Of a stretch of 57,810 bases of DNA, positions 6,276-15,206 are shown piece after piece; position 1 is the stretch's first letter; every line of letters begins with the position of its first letter. Below the pieces are notes generated by a model. That model saw only the letters and a program-made list of their open reading frames with translations. It made no database searches and was not told the origin of the DNA. The stretch spans positions 1 through 57,810 of the forward strand of contig CAZFDE010000011.1 of NCBI GenBank assembly GCA_964517795.1. The letters run 5' to 3'. The translations under genes were made by a program, and so were the position numbers. This DNA comes from CAZFDE01 sp964517795. GTDB taxonomy: Bacteria > Planctomycetota > Phycisphaerae > Sedimentisphaerales > Anaerobacaceae.

Positions 6276-9200
6276 ATGGCGCTGGAATCTGAAAATACGA
6301 ATGTTATGTCAACTGCGCAACACCGGTCGCGAAAGCTGCGATATGCTTTGCTGGCCGCGGGCATCGCGGTCGTGGCGTATGTGATCGGGGGGTATTTTCT
6401 GGAACGGTATGCGGCCGGTTATATCCGCAACCTCAGTAACGCCCGGATCACATACGATGCGTTAACGTTTCGCTATAACGGGACGGTCGAGCTGCGGAAT
6501 TTGAGCGTCGAACCGGTGGAGGCGTATTTCGAGGGGCCGCTGATCGAGGCGGGCAATCTGCGGGTCGAATTCAACTGGTGGTCGTTTCTCTATTTTCGGC
6601 CGCGGATCCGTTCGTTGATCCTGGACGATTTCGAGATCACCGCGCAATGCAACCTGGATAACGGGCGGTGGAATTTCGGCTCGATCGAACTGAAAACACG
6701 TCAAAAAAAGGCCCGGCCGCTGTTCGGCTTTTCGCTGGAGGACGGGATTCTTCGATACAGCAAGATCGCGGAAGGTCAGACGCGAACGATTGCGGAGATC
6801 CCCATCGATGCACAGTTCGATCCGGATCCGACGCGACCCCGCGGGTGGGTATTCGATATTCATACGGCGCCGACCGAGACGACCGTTCGCAGCATCCTGA
6901 CCGGGTATATCGAACCGGGGATGATCAACGTTCAGGGCAGTGTGTCTTCGGAAGATTTGCCGGCGGTCGAGCGGACCTGGCAGATCCGGTATCTGACGGC
7001 GAATCTGAACTGGCGTCGCAACGGCGAATATGTGCTGCGGGCCGACATTCGCGACCTGGAAGGTTCCACCAAACAGAGTCCGGATTATTTCGAGATCAAT
7101 AAAATGCTGTTCTTCGAGCAGGTCAAGCCGCTGGCCTCGCTTCAAAAATTTTTCGCACGGTACAACCCGGTCGGCCGCATTGATATTAATCTCGAATCAC
7201 TGGGCAATTTCAACGACTTGCAGGCCAGCGATTTTCGTGCCACGATCCATTGCCGCGATACGTCGATCAATTTTTATCAGTTCCCCTATACGATCGAAAA
7301 GATTACCGGCCGCATCGACGTAACGGCCGAGAAGGTGACATTGAAAAATCTGTACGGCTACCATAACGATGTGGGGATTTCGATCAACGGTTTCAGCAGC
7401 GGGTTTGGGGAGGACTGGAAATGCCGCATCCATATCTCCAGCGATAACATGGCACTCGATACCGATCTGTATAATGCGTTCGCATCGCCGCAGCAGGCGT
7501 TCTGGGATTATTTTAATCCCAGCGGCCGGGCCGTGATCGATTATTATTATATTCGCCGATCACCCGAGGAGGAAACGGCGGCGCTGGCGATGGAATTGCT
7601 CCAGACCTCGGCGCAGGTGCGCGACTTTAACTATCCGCTGGAAAATCTGACCGGCATGGTCTATATCCAGGATGACCGTATGAGTTTTGTTTCGGTCAAT
7701 GCGCATCGCGACGATGCGTCGATTCTGCTGAACGGGCGGATCGACGCATTGCGATCGTCCCGTCCAACATACCAATTGCGCATCCAGGCCGAGGGGCTGC
7801 CGATCGATGAGGCACTGCTTCATTCGCTCAACCCGCAACAGCAGCAGGCACTGGAGCAATTCGGCGCCCGCGGCATGATCGATGCCGATATTCATGTCAC
7901 TACCGACCGGCAAACGGACCGGCCGTATAAGATCGATGCCGATATTACACTGTCGCAAGGGACGCTGGAGCCCAATGCCCTGGCCGTCAAATTGGAGAAC
8001 GTCAGCGGGCAATTCGCCCTCTCAGGCGATCAATTCGAGATACGCGCGCTTCAAGGGCAAATCGGGGAACAACCGATCCAACTGGCCGGTGGGATGTCAC
8101 TGGCCGAACCGTACGACCAGTATTTGACGGTCGATTTTCCGGATACGACATTGGATGATTTGCGGCATTTCGATATCACTGCCGATATGGTCGAATCGTT
8201 CGAGCGGCTGACGATCGCCGGGCCGCTCAATATACGGATCCGTTTGGCCCGTCCAAACGCTCAATCATCGCTGGCGCCTGATCGAATCACGCTGCGCTGT
8301 TCGAATAATACGATCACGATTCCGGGGCTGTCTCATCCGCTGCGCAACGTTGACGGGCGGATCGATATCGAATTGCCGTTCGCGCTTCGTATCGAAGAAC
8401 TCACTGCACACAGCGCCGCGGGTCCCAACGATACCAATGGGACGCTTGTTGTGAACGGGTGGATCCTGCCGTTCGGTGACGATGTCAATCAACTGGAATG
8501 TCAATTCGTGCTGGATTTCAACGATTTCGATATTCATGGCGGCCATGATCTCTCGGATATTCACGGGCAGATCACCGCGGAGGGACGGTATCGTAAAAAA
8601 CGCGGATTTCAATTCGGGCGGGGTCAATTCGATCTGGCGCATGTTCGGCTTCAGCAAAAACGCCTCGAACAGGTCAGCGGTCATTTCGCGTTCGATCCGA
8701 CACAGCAGCAATGGGAATCGAAGCATTTCACCGGTCTGTTTTACAAGGGGCTGATGGTCGGCAATGCACGTCTCGGCCGCGGTCCGTCCGGCTGGACGTA
8801 CCAGCTTTGGAGCGGGTTCGAGGATGTGTCACTGCAGGCGTTTTTGGCGAATGCGGATGAGAATGCGCAACGTTCGACCGATCATACCCAGGGTATTTTG
8901 CGCGGGACGCTCAGTATCGGCGGCAGTCTGTTCGATAAGCAAAAGCGTCTCGGGCGATGCCGGTTCGATATAACCGATATGCAAGTCGGCAAACTGTCGG
9001 TGCCCGCGAAACTGCTGGTCGCGCTGCAATTGAGCCAGCCGACGGAATATGCATTCGATCAAATGGTGGTGGACGGCTATCTCGAGGGCAGCCGGATGCG
9101 TCTGGCGCTGATCGATCTGTCCGGCGAGGCAGTCGCTTTCGAGGGCAGCGGGGTCATGGATTTAGCGCAAGATCAAGTCGCTATTCAATTGACGGCTCGC

Positions 9201-9380
9201 GGGCCGCGCGTACCGCAGAAAAAACCGTCCTTTTTGCAATCGTTGACCGAGGGGATCGGCCAGGCCGTCGTGCGGCTGGATGTCAGCGGCGACATTAACG
9301 ATCCGAAGATCGAAACACGCGCGCTGCCGGTCATTCAGGATTCATTCTTAATCTTCGGGTCGCCTAAAGACAAGCCCTGA
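6276..9380 (+). CDS. AsmA-like / DUF3971-like membrane-anchored protein
   Basis: Large envelope protein of 1034 aa with one N-terminal membrane helix (about residues 22-42, LRYALLAAGIAVVAYVIGGY) and a long periplasmic body rich in short beta strands, with repeated patterns such as VELRNLSVEP, GRIDVTAEKVTLKNLYG and NVDGRIDIELPF. The C-terminus (LIDLSGEAVAFEGSGVMDLA, then a late GDINDPKIETRALPV) is typical of the AsmA/TamB/YhdP superfamily, whose members form groove-like bridges linked to lipid transport between membranes. That role is inference from the family. Start: ATG 6276 is used; an internal ATG at 6306 would also leave the helix intact. No ribosome site is strong at either. Convergent with the GH20 gene 4 nt away. 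Confidence 0.75.
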   Translation: MALESENTNVMSTAQHRSRKLRYALLAAGIAVVAYVIGGYFLERYAAGYIRNLSNARITYDALTFRYNGTVELRNLSVEPVEAYFEGPLIEAGNLRVEFNWWSFLYFRPRIRSLILDDFEITAQCNLDNGRWNFGSIELKTRQKKARPLFGFSLEDGILRYSKIAEGQTRTIAEIPIDAQFDPDPTRPRGWVFDIHTAPTETTVRSILTGYIEPGMINVQGSVSSEDLPAVERTWQIRYLTANLNWRRNGEYVLRADIRDLEGSTKQSPDYFEINKMLFFEQVKPLASLQKFFARYNPVGRIDINLESLGNFNDLQASDFRATIHCRDTSINFYQFPYTIEKITGRIDVTAEKVTLKNLYGYHNDVGISINGFSSGFGEDWKCRIHISSDNMALDTDLYNAFASPQQAFWDYFNPSGRAVIDYYYIRRSPEEETAALAMELLQTSAQVRDFNYPLENLTGMVYIQDDRMSFVSVNAHRDDASILLNGRIDALRSSRPTYQLRIQAEGLPIDEALLHSLNPQQQQALEQFGARGMIDADIHVTTDRQTDRPYKIDADITLSQGTLEPNALAVKLENVSGQFALSGDQFEIRALQGQIGEQPIQLAGGMSLAEPYDQYLTVDFPDTTLDDLRHFDITADMVESFERLTIAGPLNIRIRLARPNAQSSLAPDRITLRCSNNTITIPGLSHPLRNVDGRIDIELPFALRIEELTAHSAAGPNDTNGTLVVNGWILPFGDDVNQLECQFVLDFNDFDIHGGHDLSDIHGQITAEGRYRKKRGFQFGRGQFDLAHVRLQQKRLEQVSGHFAFDPTQQQWESKHFTGLFYKGLMVGNARLGRGPSGWTYQLWSGFEDVSLQAFLANADENAQRSTDHTQGILRGTLSIGGSLFDKQKRLGRCRFDITDMQVGKLSVPAKLLVALQLSQPTEYAFDQMVVDGYLEGSRMRLALIDLSGEAVAFEGSGVMDLAQDQVAIQLTARGPRVPQKKPSFLQSLTEGIGQAVVRLDVSGDINDPKIETRALPVIQDSFLIFGSPKDKP

Positions 9381-9384
9381 CGGA

Positions 9385-11328
9385 TCAATCCGATCGGGCC
9401 GGCGGATCCTGATAGGTATCGATAATATCCTGCATTCGGGCGAGGCTGTCGGTGAGTCCGCCGGGGCGGTTGCGCGAAAGCCAGATCCGGCGATGCTCGG
9501 CCATGATCGCTTTCATATCAGCGGTGAGTTTATTTGGTTCATCCGGGGGCACAGCATCCGGTTCCACTCTGAGCATTCCCAGCCGGCAGGCATGGCGAAG
9601 CAGCCGTGCGCACAAGCGAAATTCATCGAGGATCAGATCGGCGTTTTTGGCATGTGGCGTTGCGTGGTTGATCCGATCATTGACTTGGCCGATTCGATCA
9701 AGGGCCTTTTGCAGTTTTTCAACTGTCAGATCCTTAAACAGGTGCGGCTTGGTCTGGAGGTCCGGATACTGTAAAAGTCGGTACATGACCGTGCCGTTGA
9801 ATTGTAAGATTTCCGTATATTGATAGACATTACCCAAATCGTAAAACGCCCGGCCGGTGATGCCGGTCGAGTCCTTGAAGATCAAGCGGTTTGATACATC
9901 TACCACGTTCATATCTTTATTCTGCTCAAAGGCCCAGCATGTCCCGGCGCCATAGGCCAGCGGCATGTAACTGACCGACAGCGGCTGCCAGTGGCCGTGA
10001 TCGCCCCAATCGGTCAGCAGAAAACCCTTTGCATTATATTTGAGTCCGTTTTCAACGGCGTTGGCGATATTGCCGATGGCGTTATCTGTGCGGCCGGCGA
10101 TCGAACACCATGACGAGGTGCCCGGGCAGACGTAAAAGTCGATCCCGCTTTCGGCGAATTTCGCGCATTGCGTGTCGTAGTCATGGTCGGCCTCATAACC
10201 CCAGATCAGCCCGATCACATCATCGGGCAATTCGCCAATCAGTTCGGGGTAATGGAGAATGATATCGCCCCAGAACATCATGGTGCGGCCGTGTTTTCGG
10301 CAGAGTTTATGCACTTTCAAAAGATAATCCAGATACACGCGGCCTTTGCCTTGTTGCTCACAGATATCTTTGCTGCGGCCCTTGCCCAACTCGAAGGTTT
10401 CATCGCAGCCGACATTGAATTTTTGACTGGTGAAATGCGGCAGAAATTCCGCGTATAATTCTTCGATCAGCGCGATCGAATTCGGGTCGATCGGACAGAG
10501 ACTGCGAATCCGGATCGGCCCGTCGTAGTCGACCGGCAGTTCGGCCAGCGGGCGATACCGGTCGTGCCTGAGCCAGCGTTCCATGTGGCCGAAAGAATTT
10601 TGATTGGGGACCAGTTCGATAAACCGATCACGGCAGTATCGGTCGAGTTCGAGGATCTGCTCGCCGGTTATCGGCGATGCCTTTTCCCAGACTGTTTTAT
10701 GATTGCGGTAGGCAAAGGCGTGCTCGATGTAAAGCTGCACGTGGTTGATTTTCCAGGATGCAAGCATGTCGATGACCCGGTAGAGGGTCTGCATGGTCGG
10801 GACCTTATCGCGCGTGATATCGAGCATCACGCCGCGATCGAGATAATCCGGCCAATCGGCAATTTCAATACAAGGCAGCTTGCCGCCTTCTTGCGATTGT
10901 TCGCAGATCTGCCGCAGGGTCTGGGCGGCGTAAGAGACCCCCTGTGCGGTGCGGGCTGAAATACGAATCTCAGAAGGTGTGATTTTAAGAAGATAGCCCT
11001 GATTGTTTCGGATGTTTTCAGTATTTGGATCGATGGTCGCTTTAACGCCGATTTCCTGCGGGCCGGTGATGTCACTGGCGGTCAGCAATCCATTAATCCC
11101 CATCATTTTCAGGGATTGCCGGATATGTTGACCGATACGAAGCACGTTATCATCAACCGGCGGTTGCAGGTAAATAAAACATGGCGATTTCAGCGCTAGC
11201 GAAGATTCCTGGAATTGCACCTGTTTCGGTGCCGGCATTAATAGAATATCTTTACCCTGAGTCGATTCTGCCGAAAATGCCGAAATCAAGATGCTAACCG
11301 TTAACAGCAACGTCATCAATGGTTTCAA
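9385..11328 (-). CDS. Exported family 20 glycoside hydrolase (beta-N-acetylhexosaminidase-like)
   Basis: Predicted exported GH20 enzyme, 647 aa, acting on terminal beta-N-acetylhexosamine. Evidence: an N-terminal small alpha/beta domain ending in GVSYAAQTLRQI, then a TIM-barrel entry YLDRGVMLDITRDKVPT, and the catalytic Asp-Glu pair in FNVGCDETFELG (about residues 309-310). I chose the TTG at 11328: AAGGAG lies 6 nt upstream and overlaps the stop of the URO-D gene, and this start gives a clean signal peptide MKPLMTLLLTVSILISAFSA; the upstream in-frame region lacks one. Third gene of an SH3 / URO-D / GH20 minus-strand operon. The Asp-Glu context departs from classical chitobiases, so the exact substrate is open. 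Confidence 0.8.
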   Translation of the reverse strand: MKPLMTLLLTVSILISAFSAESTQGKDILLMPAPKQVQFQESSLALKSPCFIYLQPPVDDNVLRIGQHIRQSLKMMGINGLLTASDITGPQEIGVKATIDPNTENIRNNQGYLLKITPSEIRISARTAQGVSYAAQTLRQICEQSQEGGKLPCIEIADWPDYLDRGVMLDITRDKVPTMQTLYRVIDMLASWKINHVQLYIEHAFAYRNHKTVWEKASPITGEQILELDRYCRDRFIELVPNQNSFGHMERWLRHDRYRPLAELPVDYDGPIRIRSLCPIDPNSIALIEELYAEFLPHFTSQKFNVGCDETFELGKGRSKDICEQQGKGRVYLDYLLKVHKLCRKHGRTMMFWGDIILHYPELIGELPDDVIGLIWGYEADHDYDTQCAKFAESGIDFYVCPGTSSWCSIAGRTDNAIGNIANAVENGLKYNAKGFLLTDWGDHGHWQPLSVSYMPLAYGAGTCWAFEQNKDMNVVDVSNRLIFKDSTGITGRAFYDLGNVYQYTEILQFNGTVMYRLLQYPDLQTKPHLFKDLTVEKLQKALDRIGQVNDRINHATPHAKNADLILDEFRLCARLLRHACRLGMLRVEPDAVPPDEPNKLTADMKAIMAEHRRIWLSRNRPGGLTDSLARMQDIIDTYQDPPARSD

Positions 11329-11338
11329 CGTCCACTCC

Positions 11339-12352
11339 TTATAATGATTCAGATATCTGGTTCCACGCTTCAAATACGGCGGCGATGTTCTCGGGTTTGG
11401 CGCCGGGCCCGAATTCCGCCTGGGCGATCACGCCGCCGTCATGATAAAGGTGCGTGTAAACATCGTTGACGGCTTCGGCGATTTCGTCGGTGCTTGCATG
11501 CGGCAGCAGATTCTGCCGGTCGATCTCGCCCCAGAAGGTAATCTTGCCCTTGAATTGAGAAAGCTTATCCAGGCCCATGCAGAAGATCTGGGAGTTGACC
11601 GCATCGACGCCGAGTTCGATCAGTTCGGGATAGATATCCAGGATATAGCCATCGGAATGCATGAAGATTTTTTTGCCGGCGTTGTGTGCGATATCCACAA
11701 ATTCACGGTACATGGACTTAAAGAACCGCCGCCACATATCCGGCGAGATCAGCAGCGATTTTTGCGAACCCCAGTCGTCCATGAACATCAGCGCATCGAC
11801 CGGCGTCTGTGCCCATACCTCGAAATTTTCAATATAAAATTGGCGAAGGATACTCAGCAGTTCTTCAACCTTTTCGGGATGCAGGGCGAAATCCATCATG
11901 ACGTTTTCGGTGCCGCGCAAAAACTGCAGCCGTTCGAACGGTCGCGGACAGCAGCCGGCCAGCACAAATTTGTCCGTCGTTTCACAAAATTCGCAGACCT
12001 TGTCTTTATCGATACTGAGCCACTCTCTGGGCGGTTTGACTTTCGCAAGATCGTCCCAATTTTGGATCAATGGCGTTTTGACCTCGCCATGTACGCCGGC
12101 CTGTTTATTTTCGAAGATGCATTTCCACTCATCGACGTAAGTGCCGATCCGGAACATATCACCCTCTGTGGGGGCAACCTGGGTATGAAAACCGGGGGCA
12201 TGGACGATATCGTCGGGATAGTCGGCCTGAATCCGTTTGAGCTGATCGGGATAGCGATTCGTCGCCCAGACCAGAAGCCATAATTGACGCGGGATGCGCG
12301 GCGGCTTGTTGAATTCTACTGTTCGGTAAACCAGTTCTCGTGAGGTTAACAC
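11339..12352 (-). CDS. Uroporphyrinogen decarboxylase-fold protein
   Basis: 337-aa cytosolic member of the URO-D superfamily, a TIM barrel that includes HemE and corrinoid-linked methyltransferases (MtaA/CmuA). Seen: the opening MLTSRELVYRTVEF, PRPFERLQFLRGTENVMMDF, the DDWGSQKSLLISPDMWRRFF block (about 190-209), and KIFMHSDGYILDIYPELIEL-like C-terminal strands with GEIDRQNLLP. It lacks the N-terminal arginine set of true HemE, and Planctomycetes carry many such paralogs of unknown role. GTG start; only 5 nt after the SH3-protein stop and 10 nt before the GH20 start, so co-transcribed. A role in sugar catabolism is suggested only by neighbourhood. Confidence 0.75.
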   Translation of the reverse strand: MLTSRELVYRTVEFNKPPRIPRQLWLLVWATNRYPDQLKRIQADYPDDIVHAPGFHTQVAPTEGDMFRIGTYVDEWKCIFENKQAGVHGEVKTPLIQNWDDLAKVKPPREWLSIDKDKVCEFCETTDKFVLAGCCPRPFERLQFLRGTENVMMDFALHPEKVEELLSILRQFYIENFEVWAQTPVDALMFMDDWGSQKSLLISPDMWRRFFKSMYREFVDIAHNAGKKIFMHSDGYILDIYPELIELGVDAVNSQIFCMGLDKLSQFKGKITFWGEIDRQNLLPHASTDEIAEAVNDVYTHLYHDGGVIAQAEFGPGAKPENIAAVFEAWNQISESL

Positions 12353-12357
12353 AAGTG

Positions 12358-13560
12358 TTAATCCAGTCCGTTCAGTTTGGAAATATCGGTGAATTTTACC
12401 AGTGCACTGGACGTCTGTTCGAACGGACTGAGTTCGCCGATCACGCCGACACGCCGGCCAACCATTTCCTGATAATCTTTATCATCGGCGGCATCTGCGG
12501 GGGTCGCGTAGCAAAGCGTTTTGCCGGTTTCGTCCAGCAGCCGGTAGTAGCTTTTTCCAGTATCGTTAAAAATGTTGGACACTTCAAAGGTCCCGATCAC
12601 GGTATAGCGGCCCAGGTCCGTCATGTTTTCTTTCTTGGTTTTTTTGGCCGATTCGATCTTGTCCATGGTCTGTTCGAGCTGCTGGTTTTGATTTTTGACC
12701 GCTCCGAAAACCATTACCGCCAGTTCGTACCGTTCCACCTGCTCCAATGCAACTTCGCTGAAGCGAGCGGCCTTGTCAGCGTCTTTGGTATTGATGATCT
12801 TCTTTAACTCGGCCTTGATATCCCGGTAACTCTGCTTGCCGATCGGTTTGGTTTTTTCGGCCTCGATCTGATCTTTGATCGCATAATATTTTTGCAGTTG
12901 TTCGGACTCGACCGAGATATTCGAATCCACCACCGCCAGCGTTTCGTTGATATCGACCGGCTCGACTTGCGGTTGTTGGGGTGCTTGCTGCGGTGCGGCG
13001 GGCGCAGCCGGTTCCTGCGCCGGTGCGGGCGGCGCGGTGTTCTCGGCCGGCTGAATAAATTGACTCGAGACCCACAGGTAAGCCCCTTCCGGCGGGACGA
13101 TCTTGTAATAGCCGTCCAGTTCTTCGCCCAGCAGCCGGACCGTGTCGTCTTTTTCCAGTTTCATCTGCAGGCTGGTCGAATGCAGCGGCCGCAGTTCGGG
13201 CGAGCCTGCCCAGATACGGGCCTGGCTGTTGATCGTTCCGTAGTCCGGGTTATCGGTATTGATATCCACATATTGCTTGGATACCCATGAAAAGGTCCCT
13301 GTGGGCGGGACGATCCGCGACCAGGTAAACTGGCTGGCCACGACCTTGAGCCGGTCGCCTTTGTTGACCCGGGCACAATGGTAATAATGCCGTCCCGGAC
13401 CCGAGCGAACCATGACGTTATTGGCCGTGATCTCGCCGATGTACGGATAGGTCACATGCTGCGATGCAGCGGCGTTAGGGTCTGCGGTTTCGGCCTGGGC
13501 CATACATAACCCGGCCATGACAATCGTGAATAGACATCCCGTTATGATAGACGTTCTCAT
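12358..13560 (-). CDS. Exported SH3b-domain protein of unknown function
   Basis: 400-aa secreted or periplasmic protein. Signal peptide MRTSIITGCLFTIVMAGLCM ending near AQA. Two bacterial SH3-like segments follow: one with NNVMVRSGPGRHYYHCARV and WSRIVPPTGTFSWVSKQYV, and a second with QARIWAGSPELRPL and YYKIVPPEGAYLWVSSQFI. A Pro/Ala/Gln-rich linker (about 175-200) leads to a helical stretch with KAELKKIINTKDADKAARF and a C-terminal beta domain containing RYTVIGTFEV and GRRVGVIGELSPFE. SH3b domains often bind peptidoglycan. The start at 13560 has AAGGAG 7 nt upstream. First gene of the operon with the URO-D and GH20 genes. Confidence 0.75.
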   Translation of the reverse strand: MRTSIITGCLFTIVMAGLCMAQAETADPNAAASQHVTYPYIGEITANNVMVRSGPGRHYYHCARVNKGDRLKVVASQFTWSRIVPPTGTFSWVSKQYVDINTDNPDYGTINSQARIWAGSPELRPLHSTSLQMKLEKDDTVRLLGEELDGYYKIVPPEGAYLWVSSQFIQPAENTAPPAPAQEPAAPAAPQQAPQQPQVEPVDINETLAVVDSNISVESEQLQKYYAIKDQIEAEKTKPIGKQSYRDIKAELKKIINTKDADKAARFSEVALEQVERYELAVMVFGAVKNQNQQLEQTMDKIESAKKTKKENMTDLGRYTVIGTFEVSNIFNDTGKSYYRLLDETGKTLCYATPADAADDKDYQEMVGRRVGVIGELSPFEQTSSALVKFTDISKLNGLD

Positions 13561-13670
13561 GTTTTGTCTCCTTGGCAATCCATTTAACCGGAAAACTTGC
13601 GAATTTTGTTTATCTCAAACTAACACCGGCCGCGGCGATTGTCAACTTTTTTATGCCCCTCAAAATGCGT

Positions 13671-14891
13671 TTAAGGGGCTTGAGAGGCCGCTGTATCGTC
13701 TGAAAATCCGCGATCGTGCAGGTTTTTCAATTCATCCTCGCACATTTTCTTCTGGCCGGGATCGTCGAGTTTCTCGGCGGCCTTTTCGAGGGTTCTGACA
13801 GCCGCCTGGGGCTGATCCAGGTACCGCGCATAAATGACCCCCAACATCAACTGCACCTGCTCGATATGGTCGTAATTGCCGTAGTTCGCGATGAATTTCT
13901 CGTACGCCCGGGCAGCCTCATCGTACTTGCCGTCGCTGACCAGTTGATTCGAGATATCCAGCAGATACTGCTTGGGCGGCAACTGGTCGGGATCCAATGC
14001 GATCAATTCCAGGTACAACTGGGCCGCAGCGGTCAGGTTCCGCTCGCCGATGCGACGGGCGATCCGCTGGCGATAATCGACAATCTGCTTTTCGTACTGC
14101 TTTTGGCGGGGTGTCTTTTTGACCTCTTTGACTTTGATGGTTCGTTTCTGGTTGCCGGTGAACGGATCAAAGCCGCTGGAAACAACGTCGCGATACCGCC
14201 GCCGCTGGTTCCACTGTTTGATCATGGACCACAAGTCCATGTAATCGGACTTGAGCAGCCCGATCGCCAGTAATCCGACCGTAACGATGGTCCCGAAAAA
14301 ATAACCGGCCAGGTGCGCATCGTATGCGACATTCGGCGTGGTGCGGGCGATCATATTGTCAATCACGATCAGCTTGAGCACGATAAAGAAAAAGGCGGAC
14401 ACATCGAGCGTGCCGATAAAAAAGAACAGCCAGTAAAAGATGGTCACCACACTTTGCGGGAACAGGGCCAGATACGCCCCGGTCACCGCGGCGACCGCAC
14501 CGCTGGCGCCCAGTACCGGCGAACTGCTCATCAGGGTATGACCGATGCCGCTGAAGACCGCCCCGGCCAGATAAAATGACAGATAACCGATATGGCCGAA
14601 CCGTTCGTTAACGTTGTTGCCGAACAGGTACAAGAACCACATGTTCGCAATGATATGCATCCAGCCGCCGTGCAAGAAGGCATAGGTGATAAACTGCCAC
14701 AGGTAAAGATAATTGGGCGCCAGCATAAAATGGTCGGCCCAGTTCCGCAGCGGCTCGACCGTCCTGCCCATCGGCGTATTGACCACATGCGGCGCATAGC
14801 TCAACAGGAAGATCACTGCGTTGGCGATGATCAGGGCATAATTCGTATAGGGCGTTCGCCGCGGTGTAATATTTGTACGTATCGGTATCAT
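13671..14891 (-). CDS. Rhomboid-family intramembrane serine protease with TPR-like tail
   Basis: 406 aa. Six or so membrane helices within residues 15-215, with rhomboid catalytic features: HGGWMHIIANMW (His74, His79, Asn83), Ser130 in GASGA and His193 in AYDAHLAGYFFG. It would cut transmembrane helices within the membrane. Residues 215-406 are a basic, helical cytosolic tail with TPR-like pairs such as AARAYEKFIANYGNYDH and AAVRTLEKAAEKL, which may recruit partners. The ATG at 14891 is preceded by a long leader containing a strong hairpin/U-run terminator (14972-14998), so expression could be attenuated. Downstream of the stop there is a stem-loop (13654-13680) without a U-run on this strand. 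Confidence 0.92.
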   Translation of the reverse strand: MIPIRTNITPRRTPYTNYALIIANAVIFLLSYAPHVVNTPMGRTVEPLRNWADHFMLAPNYLYLWQFITYAFLHGGWMHIIANMWFLYLFGNNVNERFGHIGYLSFYLAGAVFSGIGHTLMSSSPVLGASGAVAAVTGAYLALFPQSVVTIFYWLFFFIGTLDVSAFFFIVLKLIVIDNMIARTTPNVAYDAHLAGYFFGTIVTVGLLAIGLLKSDYMDLWSMIKQWNQRRRYRDVVSSGFDPFTGNQKRTIKVKEVKKTPRQKQYEKQIVDYRQRIARRIGERNLTAAAQLYLELIALDPDQLPPKQYLLDISNQLVSDGKYDEAARAYEKFIANYGNYDHIEQVQLMLGVIYARYLDQPQAAVRTLEKAAEKLDDPGQKKMCEDELKNLHDRGFSDDTAASQAP

Positions 14892-14971
14892 TGATTATTC
14901 CAGCATCAGACTTTAAAAATATGGATTTGAGGTATTTTAATGAAAATGAGGTGCTGCGACAAGGCATGAAT

Positions 14972-14998
14972 AAAAAAAAAGACGGCCGATTGGCCGTC
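14972..14998 (-). terminator. Rho-independent terminator upstream of rhomboid gene
   Basis: On the minus strand GACGGCC-AATC-GGCCGTC (7 perfect base pairs, 14998 to 14981) is followed by nine T (14980 to 14972). It is oriented to stop transcription coming from about 15098, either ending a free small RNA or attenuating the rhomboid message. Confidence 0.8.
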
Positions 14999-15098
14999 AC
15001 AGTGGCACGCGCCACTGATTTTATGCTCCCCTCACGGAAAACACAGCTACTGAAACTCCAGTCTCTCCCTTGCTCGCCCCCCAGCCTGTTCCCGTTCT
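14973..15098 (-). ncRNA. Candidate small RNA or attenuator leader (~125 nt)
   Basis: The minus strand carries a promoter (TTGGCA-17-TATATT), a predicted start at about 15098, a G-rich 5' part, a small hairpin around ACTG-GAGTTT-CAGT, a perfect 7-bp hairpin CAGTGGC-GCGT-GCCACTG (15019 to 15002), and then the terminator. This promoter-to-terminator unit encodes no protein. I compared it by eye with 4.5S, 6S, tmRNA, FMN, SAM, c-di-GMP and fluoride motifs and saw no match. It could be an independent small RNA or a leader controlling the rhomboid gene 80 nt downstream. Confidence 0.5.
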
Positions 15099-15104
15099 AT
15101 TAAA

Positions 15105-15133
15105 AATATAAAAATCAATCGCCCTGCTGCCAA
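15105..15133 (-). promoter_or_regulatory. Sigma-70-type promoter of candidate small RNA
   Basis: On the minus strand TTGGCA (15133 to 15128), 17-nt spacer, TATATT (15110 to 15105). Predicted start about 15098. Confidence 0.5.
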
Positions 15134-15206
15134 ATGCCGGCAAAAAAAATTTCTTTCTTTTTTCCGCATTTTCGATTAATCACAGGGTCAAAATCGTTCG
15201 GGGATC

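Larger units (their letters stand above)
14892..15206. other. 315-nt region holding a candidate minus-strand RNA
   Basis: Divergent region between the rhomboid gene (minus) and the M24 peptidase gene (plus). It contains a minus-strand promoter, a G-rich transcribed stretch with two perfect hairpins, and a terminator (listed separately). No protein-coding sequence is seen. Confidence 0.6.

Noticed and set aside
13654..13680. Stem-loop after the rhomboid gene as its terminator
   Set aside because: On the minus strand the stem is followed by ATAAAAAAG, not a U-run; on the plus strand it is preceded by U, so it is not a standard terminator for that gene.
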